This document shows, piece after piece, positions 1 to 9,130 of a stretch of 64,000 nt of DNA. The position numbers and the translations under genes were made by a program. Origin of the DNA: Massilia sp. H-1 (GTDB taxonomy: Bacteria > Pseudomonadota > Gammaproteobacteria > Burkholderiales > Burkholderiaceae_D); assembly GCA_024703915.1 (NCBI GenBank), contig CP087969.1, forward strand, positions 5,766,001-5,830,000. Reading direction: 5' to 3'. Under the pieces are notes generated by a model. That model was not told the DNA's origin. It searched no databases and saw nothing but the letters and a program-made list of their open reading frames with translations. Every line of letters starts with the position of its first letter. Positions within the stretch are counted from its first letter, which is position 1.

Positions 1-137
1 TTCAGGGGCAAGTAAACGGATACCCATTTTGCATAAGTGTCTTTTTCGTAATTTTTTTCCAACAATGTGAAAGGAATGGAGTAAGCTGACGCCAGCGCGC
101 ATGTCATAAGAATCGAACCGATAAAGGGCGAGCCCAT

Positions 138-2041
138 ATGTCAGCAAAGTCGATTGGAATACCATTCTCGCTTTCCTTCGTTGCCCTGATTTGTTACGCA
201 ACGAACGCCTGTGCCGATCCGTCCGACGATCTGGCCTAGGCCTGTCGCTTGAGCAGCTCGGCGACGTGATCATTACCTCAGTATCGCGGCAAGAAGAACG
301 CCTCAGCAACGCCGCCGCCTCGATTTACATCATCAGTTCCAGCGATATCGCCCGCATCGGCGCGCGGACGCTGCCCGAAGTTTTGCGCCTGGCGCCGAAC
401 TTGCAGGTGGCCCGCACCGACGCCAGGAACTACGCCGTCACCGCGCGGCTTCAACAGCGTGTTTGCCAACAAGTTACTGGTCCTGATCGACGGCCGCACA
501 GTCTATTCGCCCTTGACCTCCGGCGTGTATTGGGACGCCCAGGACGTGGCGATGGCGGACGTGGAACGCATTGAAATCATCAGCGGGCCAGGCGCCACAA
601 TTTACGGCGTCAACGCGGTCAACGGCGTCATCAATATCATCACCAAGTCGGCCAAGGATAGCCGCGGCGGAATGCTCGAGGCCGTCGCCAGCGCGCACGA
701 CAAAAGCGCCACGGTGCGCTACGGCGGCAAGCTGGCCAACAACGCCTACTACCGCGCGTATGCAAAAAACCGTCACGGTGGACGATACCTTCACCGCATC
801 CGGCGCGAACACCGTAACGGGATTTCAGCGCTCGCAAGCGGGCTTTCGCACCGATTGGGATTTCGACCGTTCCGGACTGACGATCGCTTAAGCGACGCCT
901 TTACCGGCCTAAGCTCGGGCAAAAGGGCACACCCTCGATTCACATCGGCGGTGCGAACCTGAATGGTCGCCATGTAACCAAGCTGGAGCAGGGCGCCGAC
1001 CTGAGCGTCCAGTTCATTCTCGACCATACCGAACGCAATCAGCCGGGCGCCTTCCACGAAAAGCTCAATACCTTCGACCTTGGCATGCAGCACAACGTGC
1101 GGATGGGCGGGCGCCACCGTTTCTCCTGGGGCGGCGGTTATCGCTATTCGATGGACCGGATCGTCAACGCCAATTCATTCGCCTTCCTGCCGGGCAAACT
1201 CAATCTGCACTGGGGCAATCTGTTCGCGCAGGACGAGATCGCACTGAACGCGGCGTTCAAGGTGACCGCAGGGGTGAAGGCGGAACACAATAGTTATACC
1301 GGCTTGGAGTATTTGCCGAATCTGCGCGTGGCGTGGAACAGCGGCGCCTCGCGCCTCCTCTGGGCCAGTATTGCGCGATCGGTGCGCGCGCCATCGCGTG
1401 TGGACCGTGATTTGCACGTGCCGGTCAAGGCGCCATTCTTTCTCGGCGGTGGCCCTGATTTCATTTCCGAAACGGTCGACGTGACCGAACTCGGCTACCG
1501 CGCGCAGGCCAGCGCCAGGTTCTCCTATTCGGCCACGCTGTTTGAGGCCCGCTACGACAAATTGGCCACGCTGGAAAAGGGCGCTTGTCGGTGCTCGAGT
1601 ACCGCAATCTGGGCAAGGGGATCAGCCGCGGCCTCGAAGCCTGGGGACGCTGGCAACCGATTGACACCTGGCGCCTGTCGGGCGGCTTTACGGTCCAGCG
1701 CATCGATACGTCGCTGTATCCTGGCAGCCGGGGCGAGGCAGGATTCAGCCGGCCTGGCCACGGCCGATCCGAAGCGTCGCTGGGTGTTGCGCTCCTCGCA
1801 GGATCTGCCCGGCTCGCAGCAACTTGATTTCTTCCTGCGCTACAACTCGGGATTGAAGACCCCGGCCGTACCCGCTTACTATGAGCTCGATGCCCAGTGG
1901 CTGTGGAAACTGCGCCCCGATACGGAGCTGGCCCTGGTCGGACAGGACCTGCTGCATCCTTCGCACGGCGAGTATGGCGCGGCGGGAGGGCGCAGCCTGA
2001 TCGAGCGCACGGTCGCGCTCAGATTCGTGCAGCGCTTCTAG
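138..2041 (+). CDS. TonB-dependent outer-membrane receptor (frame-broken)
   Basis: Probable outer-membrane ligand-gated transporter. Starts at an ATG followed by a signal peptide ending near CADPSDD. The plug domain follows (LEQLGDVIITSVSRQEE, then RIGARTLPEVLRLAPNLQV, VLIDGRTVYSPL and the typical RIEIISGPGATIYG plus NAVNGVINIITK), then a beta-barrel ending in the aromatic residue of LRFVQRF. The layout matches small receptors of about 630 residues. The frame is broken by altered sites at 234, 886 and 907 and by small indels near 450, 770, 1580 and 1735; the barrel reads continuously once these are repaired. The YfiR-like gene begins 6 bases after the stop, suggesting cotranscription. The ligand is unknown. 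Confidence 0.85.
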
Positions 2042-2047
2042 GGAACG

Positions 2048-2623
2048 ATGATGCGGCATTTCAACTGGCCACACATTCTGTCGCTCCCACTGGCCGCGCT
2101 GCTCTTTCTGCATGGCGCAACGGCGGCGGCCGAGCTGGCGCCGGAACGCAGCGTGAAGGCGGCGTTCCTGTCACGCTTCATCGGCTTTGCCGAGTTTCCC
2201 GGCACCGGCGGCGCTCCCGCCAGCGGGCCCATCACGATTGGCGTCTACGGGGCGGATGATGTCGCGGCCGAACTCAGCCGTGTCGTCAGTGGCAAGCTGC
2301 TCAATCAGCGGCCCATCCTGGTGCGCAACCTCGGTCCGCGCGAAGAACTGAGTGGCTTGCACATGCTGTTTATCGGCGGCGACCTGGACGACCATGCCGA
2401 ACACATGCTCGCGGCCGCGGCGAAGCAGGGCATCCTGACCGTCACCGAGGTCGACGGCGGCCTGCGGTCGGGCAGCGTCATCAATTTCCGGCTGGTCGAT
2501 GAACGCGTACGGTTTGAAGTTTCCCGGGAGGCGGCACAGCGTTCGCGCATCGTGCTCAGTTCACGCTTGCTGTCGGTGGCGTATGCGGTGCTGAATATCC
2601 CGACGGGTAGGGCCTGGCCTTGA
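2048..2623 (+). CDS. YfiR-family (DUF4154) periplasmic protein
   Basis: 191 residues and intact. An N-terminal signal peptide (hydrophobic LSLPLAALLFLHGATAAA) is followed by the YfiR/DUF4154 fold, recognised from VKAAFLSRFIGFAEFP near the start, ITIGVYGADDVAAEL, LHMLFIGGD, GILTVTEVDGG, INFRLVDERVRFEVS and the C-terminal LSSRLLSVA. YfiR proteins are periplasmic repressors of membrane diguanylate cyclases or sensor kinases. The family is often placed beside TonB-dependent receptors in this bacterial group, as here. The usual downstream GGDEF or histidine-kinase partner is not present on this strand, because the next gene is convergent. Confidence 0.8.
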   Translation: MMRHFNWPHILSLPLAALLFLHGATAAAELAPERSVKAAFLSRFIGFAEFPGTGGAPASGPITIGVYGADDVAAELSRVVSGKLLNQRPILVRNLGPREELSGLHMLFIGGDLDDHAEHMLAAAAKQGILTVTEVDGGLRSGSVINFRLVDERVRFEVSREAAQRSRIVLSSRLLSVAYAVLNIPTGRAWP

Positions 2624-2802
2624 ATAGAGGTTGGGATGAGTCGGCAGACACGGCAAGGCTCCACTTCGCATTTTACATAATATAAATTATGCGAAGTTGC
2701 GGCGATATTTTAGGTGTTGCGTCCGCCAGTACTTTTCGCCAATTTTCGATTCCGTTATTGGAGCTGAAAATGTCCTTCACGCCCCGATGACCTTATACGT
2801 TC
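2624..2802. other. Intergenic region between convergent genes
   Basis: About 180 bases with no supportable gene. It holds an AT-rich stretch (cattttacataatataaat, near 2669-2690) and lies between the 3' end of the YfiR-like gene and the 3' end of the minus-strand secreted protein. No strong T-tailed terminator was recognised. Confidence 0.5.
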
Positions 2803-3587
2803 TCAGTCCGTTATAGTCAGATCGACGTCGACAAATTCTTCGTAGACGTATCCTTCCGCTTCGTTGCGCAGCAAGATCTTTACTCGCTTGATCGAGCACT
2901 TTTGTCCGATCGTGAAGCCCATCTGAACATGCCCTTGGCCCCGAAGCGCCTCAGTCAGGCCCGCGTGCGTCATGCTGCACTTGGTATCGGGAACTGTGCT
3001 TAAGCAATCAAGCCGTGCGCTGTGTTGATTGAATACGCCAGATTGATCGGGATAAACGTCCCTTTCTTCACCGTGGTCCGTTTGCCGTTTGGGAAAATCA
3101 CCTGGGAAATCGTCGAACCAGCGCCATCCTTTTTCCGAGCAACCAGTGCGGGATCAGGCACAAAGGTATAGTTGACGGGAATATCTTGCCGAAAAATCTC
3201 GGTCGACTTCGCATTCTTGAAAACTACGGTGAACTTGTCGAGTGTCCCAGGTTCTGTCAGGTAAGCTCCGCGTGTTACGCGGTGCCTCCCGGGCAGCATG
3301 CGATCAGGCGATCCAAAGTACTGTGACTTGTACTTCTCGTCAAAGATTCTCACCCAAACGCCGATTTCGGAGTTTGGTTTGGCAAAACGGAATTGGATGG
3401 TCGCATGGATCGGTGTCTGCTCCCGCAAGGTGCTTCCGTTTGGCGGATCTAGCTGCACCGATTCAATGACTAAATCAGATGCAGCACCGGGACCGGATTG
3501 CACAATTTGCGCGGCCGCGAACTCGAATGCGAAAATTCCAAGGAGTAGTATCCCGGCAAAAATTCCTCTTTTTACGATACTCGTCAT
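2803..3587 (-). CDS. Secreted protein of unknown function
   Basis: About 260 residues once the altered site at 2998 is repaired. Without repair the frame stops after HGLIA; with GCCGGC it continues into GTVPDTKCSMTHAGLTEALR and ends in VDVDLTITD. The N-terminus is a signal peptide or anchor (FAGILLLGIFAFEFAAAQ). The mature part contains a beta-rich segment resembling a CARDB/Ig-like appended domain (LVIESVQLDPPNGSTLREQ, then PNSEIGVWVRIFDEKY). The C-terminal part has two cysteines, possibly a disulfide. It lies 3 bases downstream of the OsmC-YcaO gene and may be cotranscribed. No function can be assigned. Confidence 0.7.
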
Positions 3588-3590
3588 TAT

Positions 3591-5796
3591 TTATGCGTTT
3601 GGCGCGACCGTTTTGCCACGTGCCACATGCAGCTTCCTGTAGCTGTCGATCAAGCGATGATGCCTGTCCAGCCCCTCAAGCTGCATGCTGGTCGGCGTCA
3701 GGCCAAAGAATCGCACGCTTCCATCGACCGAGCCCATCACCGCATCCATGCGCTCGTTGCCAAACATCCGGCGGAAATTGGCTTCGTAATCGTCCAGTTC
3801 CATCTCGTCGTCCAGGAGCACTTCCAGTACGACGTTCAAGGCTTGATAGAACAAACGGCGCTCGACCGTGTTGTCGTTGTATTGCAGGAAGGCTTCCGCC
3901 AGTTCCTGAGCACCCTCGAACTGATCCAGTGCCAGATGAATGAGCAGCTTCAATTCCAGGACCGTCAGCTGGCCCCAGACCGTATTCTCGTCAAACTCGA
4001 TGCCGATCAAGGTCGCAATGTCGCCGTAATCGTCGAGTTCATTGTTTTCCAGGCGATCCAGCAGCGATTCGAGGCTCTCATCGTCCAACAGGTGCAAATT
4101 GAGGATGTCGGCGCGGAAAATCAGCGCCTTGTTGGTGTTATCCCAGATCAGATCTTCGATTGGATAGACTTCCGAGTAACCTGGCACCAGGATGCGGCAG
4201 GCAGCGGCGCCCAGGTGTTCATACGCCGCCACGTACACCTGTTTGCCCATGTCCTCGAGAATGCCGAACAAGGTCGCGGCTTCCTCGGCGTTCGAGTTTT
4301 CGCCCTGGCCGGAGAAATCCCATTCCACAAAATCGAAATCGGTCCTGGCACTGAAGAAGCGCCAGGAAATCACACCGCTCGAATCGATGAAGTGCTCAAC
4401 GAAGTTATTCGGCTCGGTGACGGCGTTGCTGGCAAAGGTCGGACGCGGCAAATCGTTGAGGCCTTCAAAACTGCGCCCCTGCAGCAGTTCCGTGAGGCTG
4501 CGTTCGAGTGCGATTTCAAGACTCGGATGGGCGCCGAACGAGGCAAAAACGCCGCCAGTACGCGGGTTCATCAGGGTCACGCACATGACCGGATAAGTTC
4601 CGCCCAGCGATGCATCTTTAACGAGCACCGGGAAACCTTGTTCTTCCAGGCCCTGAATCCCGGCCAGAATGCCGGGGAATTTCATCCAAAACCTCTTGCG
4701 GCACGTCCGGCAAGGCGATTTCGCCTTCAATAATTTCGCGTTTAACCGCCCTTTCAAAAATCTCCGACAAGCATTGCACCTGCGCTTCGACCAGCGTATT
4801 CCCGGCGCTCATGCCGTTGCTGCCATAGAGGTTTTCGATCAAATTCGACGGGAAATACACGACTGCGCCATCGGACTGGCGTACATACGGCAGCGAACAA
4901 ATGCCGCGCTCCACATTGCCGGAGTTGGTGTCGTACAGATGCGAGCCGCGCAGCTCGCCTTCAGGGATTGTAGATCTCCAGGCTGTAGGCATCGAGGATC
5001 TCGGCTTAAGCAGCGCATCGTTTTTGCCGGGCTTGAACCAGCGCTCGTTCGGGTAATGCACGAATTCTGCGTTGGCGATGTCTTCGCCCCAGTACAGTAG
5101 CGTAAAAGTGATTCCAGTTGATGCGTTCGATATATTCGCCCAGGGCCGACGCCAGCGCCTTTCCTTGGTCGCGCCTTTGCCATTGGTGAAGCACATTGGC
5201 GAATGCGCGTCGTGGATGTGCAGCGACCAGACATTGGGCACGATATTGCGCCAGGACGCGATTTCGATCTTGATGCCCAGCTCAGCCAGCATGCCCGACA
5301 TATTGGCGATGGTTTGTTCGAGCGGCAGATCTTTGCCTGCAATATAGGTGCTCGATTCCGATCCCGAGTTCAACATCAGCAAGCCCTGGGCATCGGCGTC
5401 GATATTCTCGACTTGCTCGATCACGAACTCGGGCCCGGCCTGGACCACTTTCTTGACGGTGCAACGTTCGATCGAGCGCAAGATACCCTGGCGGTCCTTG
5501 TCGGAGATATCCGACGGCAGCTCGACCTGGATCTTGAAGATCTGCTGGTAACGGTTCTCAGGATCGACAATATTATTCTGCGACAGGCGGATATTCTCGG
5601 TCGGGATATCGCGCGTCACGCAGTACAACTTCACGAAATAAGCCGCGCACAGGGCCGACGACGCCAAAAAATAATCAAACGGGCCAGGCGCCGAGCCGTC
5701 GCCCTTGTAGCGGATAGGCTGGTCGGCGATGACCGTAAAATCATCGAACTTGGCTTCCAGACGTAGCTTATCGAGAAAGTTGACCTTAATTTCCAT
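3591..5796 (-). CDS. OsmC domain / YcaO domain fusion protein
   Basis: About 730 residues read across two or three breaks. Residues 1 to about 135 form an OsmC-like domain (MEIKVNFLDKLRLEAKF, GPFDYFLASSALCAAYFVKLYC, then a second region ending GPEFVIEQ). The rest matches E. coli YcaO in order: PNVWSLHIHDAHSPMCFTNG, KALASALGEYIERIN, GELRGSHLYDTNSGNVERGI, VEAQVQCLSEIFERAVKREI, then a long acidic C-terminal part. YcaO proteins are ATP-dependent backbone-activating enzymes; E. coli YcaO has been linked to ribosomal protein S12 methylthiolation, but its substrate is not settled. Breaks: altered site at 5004 (restores LPAEILDAY) and indels near 4690 and 5120. No precursor peptide gene was seen beside it. 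Confidence 0.88.
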
Positions 5797-5970
5797 GGGA
5801 ATTCCAAATCATTGCTAAAAGTGAGATAGGCGCCATTATCCGCTTTTTATTCGCCGCACTACAAAGGAGCGTGAGCCCCCTCCCCGCGCAGGCTTGCATT
5901 TCATCGCAATCCCTGTCGATCTGTCGCATTCTGTTATGCCGCCCCAACCTTCCCGGCTACAATTGCCGCC

Positions 5971-7103
5971 ATGAAAATTAGCCCCGCACTCGTCCTGGCC
6001 TGGCAGTCGCTCTGGATGCTGAAAAAGCACCGCGAGGAGCCGCTGTGGGCGCAACTCGCGGTGGGCGCGGCATTGGCCTTGCCCATCGGTTTTACCATGA
6101 TGCTGATCAATGGCCTGTTGACCGGACGTGTGAGCGATCCCGGCTGGTGGCGCGCCTCGCTGCTGTTCAACCTGATGAGCTGCCTGTTCGTGGCCTACAG
6201 CATGCTCGCCATTACCCGCGCGGTCGAAGCCATCCTGTCCGCCGCCACCATCGAGCACCTGTCCGAGAGCGGCGACTGGCGCGCCGTCCTGCTCATGAAC
6301 AGCATCGCCGTGTGCGGTGTTTTCATTGGCGCCTCGCTCAGCCTGAGCACGATTTCCTGGATGACCGGCTGGGATGCCTGGCACAGTTTCCTGAATGCGC
6401 CCGTCGCCAAGACCGAATTCCTCGCGTTTGTGATGGTGGTGATGGCTGCCAACTGGTTCTGGTGGCGCCTGCGCGTCAAGCAAGACCGGCTCTTGCGCCA
6501 GGCGACGGAAGCCCAGTTGCGCTTGCTCCAGGGGCAAATCGAGCCGCACTTCTTGTTCAATACCCTGGCCAATGTGCAAAGTCTGATGGGCCGCGACACG
6601 CCGCGCGCCATGCAAATGCTGGAAACGTTCACCGATTACCTGCGTGCCAGCCTGGTCCAGCTGCGCCACACCGACAGCACGCTGGCGGCGGAACTGGCGA
6701 TGGTGCGCAGCTATCTGACCCTGCTGCAAATCCGCATGCAAGACCGACTGAGCTTCGATATCGATGTCAGCGACGAGGCCATGGCGGCCACCTTGCCGAC
6801 GCTGCTGCTGCAACCGCTGGTCGAAAATGCCATTGAACACGGGCTGGAACGCAAGATTGAGGGCGGCCGGATCGACATCCGCGCCCGCGTGGTCGGCGGC
6901 CAACTCGACCTTTGCGTGGCCGACGACGGACTCGGGCTGGACGCGCCGCGCCATCCTTCGCGTGCTTAAGAAGCGGCATGGCCCTGGCGAATATTCGCGA
7001 CCGGCTGCGCACGCGCTACGGCGGCAAGGCCGCGCTGACGCTGACAGCCCAGCCGGTCGGCATGCACGCCACGCTGTCGATTCCTTTCACGGCGCAAGCA
7101 TGA
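5971..7103 (+). CDS. LytS-type sensor histidine kinase
   Basis: About 375 residues. The N-terminal half has four hydrophobic segments (including LAVGAALALPIGFTMMLING, LLFNLMSCLFVAYSMLAI and FLAFVMVVMAANWFWW). The second half is a His_kinase domain of the LytS/YehU class, with the phosphoacceptor motif QGQIEPHFLFNTLANVQSL and the ATPase N-box LLLQPLVENAIEHGLE. The G-box region is interrupted by an altered site at 6964; repair gives HPSRAGSGMALANIRDRL, the expected G2 box. The stop overlaps the ATG of the response regulator (ATGA at 7100), so the two form one operon and a cognate pair. The signal is unknown. Confidence 0.88.
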
Positions 7104-7868
7104 CGCGCGCGTGATTGCCGACGACGAGCCACTGCTCGCGCTGTTCCTGCAGGAGCAGCTTGCGCTGCTGTGGCCGGAGCTGGAGATCGTGCATGTGGCC
7201 CGCAATGGCGTGGACGCAGCGGCACGCATCGAGGAGCTGGAACCGGACCTGGCTTTCCTCGACATCCAGATGCCAGGCCTGAGCGGGCTGGAAGTGGCGC
7301 AGGGCATCGAAGGCGACACCCGCGTCGTGTTTGTCACTGCGTTCGACACCTATGCCGTCGAAGCGTTCGACCATTGCGCGCTCGATTACTTGCTCAAGCC
7401 ATTGAAGCCGGAACGGCTGGCGCGCACGATCGAGCGCGTCAAGGCAACGCTTGCGCTGAGCAAGACCGGCAGCGCGCCGCCGCCCGACGCACGCTTGTCG
7501 TCCGCCCTCAGCCAGCTGACGCGCGCCCCGGCCACCGTACCGCGCTTGCGTTTCGTGCGCGCGGGCCAGGGCGAGTTTGTGCATCAGATCGCCGTCAGCG
7601 ACATCCTGTTCTTCCATGCCGACGACAAATACACCGTCGTCCAATCCGTGGGTGGCGAACACCTGATCCGCAGCACCATCGTCGAACTGGTGGCGCAGCT
7701 CGAGCCCGAGCAATTCTGGCAGGTGCACCGTTCGACGCTGGTCAACCTGGACTACCTGGCTTAAGCACGCGCCGCGACGAAGCCAGCCGTCTGTTCCTGC
7801 GCATCAAGGGCCATGCGCGCGAGTTGCGGGTCAGCCGGGCTTACGTCCACCTGTTCAAGGCGATGTAG
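7100..7868 (+). CDS. LytTR-family response regulator
   Basis: About 255 residues. The receiver domain (VIADDEPLLALFLQEQL, phosphoacceptor Asp in LAFLDIQMPGLSG, switch Thr in VVFVTAFD, Lys in YLLKPLKPERL) is followed by a LytTR DNA-binding domain (FVRAGQGEFVHQIAVSDILF, VHRSTLVNLDYL, then RLFLRIKGHARELRVSRAY). The start overlaps the kinase stop. One base is missing just after the start (MTRA then VIADDE), and an altered site at 7759 hides the last 33 residues; repair gives DYLAGTRRDEASRL. The gene ends at TAG. It likely controls a small set of promoters together with the kinase. Confidence 0.88.
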
Positions 7869-7988
7869 GGGGCTGTCGATTCGTCGGCGCCGCTGTCGAT
7901 TCGTCGTTTCCCGCTGCCGCCAGCGGTGCCCGCATGGAATAGTCGCGGCCTTGTGTACGCCGATGAACCCTTTCCCAGGAACCCTGCA

Positions 7989-8945
7989 ATGAAAAAATCC
8001 GTTCTGCTGTTGTCGATGCTGTTGACGAGCTGCTCCCTGTTCGCGGCCACCGATCCGCTGATCGTCCCGTCCATGGTCGCCCTCCAAGGCGGCCAGTTCG
8101 AGATGGGCAGCACCGCCAATCCCGTGACGGAGAATTATCCCTCGTCCGTCCCGGTGCACACGGTCAGCATCAAGCCCTTCCGGCTGGCCAAATACGAGAC
8201 CACGGTCGCCCAGTTCCGCCAGTTCGTCGAGGCGAGCGGCTACCGGACCGAGGGCGACTGCTGGAAGCTGGCCGCCAATGACTGGGGCATGGAAAGCGGC
8301 AAGGCTGGCTGGAACGCGCCCGCCAATGCGCCGGGCGAGTTTCACCCGGTCATGTGCGTGAGCTGGGACGACGCGCATGCCTACCTGGCCTGGCTGTCGA
8401 AGCAAACCGGGCGCCACTTCCGCCTTCCCAGCGAGGCGGAATGGGAATTTGCCGCGCGCGCTGGCAGCACCAGCCGCTATCCCTTCGGCGACGACGCGGC
8501 CGCCCTGTGCAAGCATGCCAATGTGTTCGACCGTAGCGGCAAGACCGCCATCACCGCGCTCACCGGCAAGGCTCGCAAGGAAATCGATTGCGACGACAAG
8601 GCCGGTCTCACCACCGTGGTCGGCATGTATGAAGCCAATGCCTTTGGCTTGTACGACATGCTGGGCAACGTCGGCGAGCTGGTCGAGGACTGCCAGCATC
8701 TGAATTACGAGGGCGCGCGCAAGGATGGCGCCGCCTGGACCGCCGATTGCAAGCTGACCAATGGCTCGACCATGGCGATTCATCGCGGTGGCAGCTTCAA
8801 CAACGGCCCGGCCGACAAGCGAGCCTGACCTTTCGCGGCCATGCCGGTACCGACAACCGCAGCGCCATGTAGCGGAAGGCTTCCGGATCGCCGAGGATGC
8901 CACGGACGTACCGGTCGCCGCCAGCCGCGCATTCGATGCTTAAGC
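7989..8945 (+). CDS. SUMF1/FGE-fold lipoprotein, probably without FGE activity
   Basis: Starts at ATG with a lipoprotein-like signal (LLTSCSLFA), followed by an FGE-sulfatase fold: MVALQGGQFEMGS, FRLAKYETTVAQFRQFVEAS, MCVSWDDAHAYLAWLSKQTG, HFRLPSEAEWEFAARAG, YPFGDD, ANAFGLYDMLGNVGELVEDC and HRGGSF. The paired catalytic cysteines that canonical formylglycine-generating enzymes carry just after RGGSF are absent; the sequence reads NNGPADKR. A structural or ligand-binding role is therefore more likely. Small indels occur near 8821 and 8868. The 3' end is uncertain because the apparent stop lies in an altered site at 8938; the true stop may be up to 9065. Confidence 0.75.
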
Positions 8946-9008
8946 CTGAGCAAAGCACAGGCGGCCGAACGGGCAAACCATGAAATAATCAGCGCAAGCG
9001 CAAAAGAA

Positions 9009-9046
9009 GCGCCGGAAACTGTGTCAAAACCGCAACTTTCCGGCGC
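9009..9046 (+). terminator. Hairpin downstream of the FGE-like gene
   Basis: A perfect 10-bp stem (GCGCCGGAAA pairing with TTTCCGGCGC) with an 18-base loop lies between the FGE-like gene and the next lipoprotein gene. There is no strong T-tract, so termination is only inferred. Confidence 0.5.
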
Positions 9047-9130
9047 AATTGGTTGCAATCCGTAAATATTCCCGTACCATACGGCGAGTTAAGTATTTAC
9101 GTCAGCCGCCCTCTTTCGCCGGACTCCCCC

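Noticed and set aside
3627..4733. Long plus-strand open frame of 368 codons opposite the YcaO gene
   Set aside because: It is a shadow of the third-position GC bias of the real minus-strand gene; no family features or signal.
5836..6954. 372-codon minus-strand open frame opposite the histidine kinase
   Set aside because: His/Gln/Gly-rich antisense shadow; the plus strand encodes clear kinase motifs.
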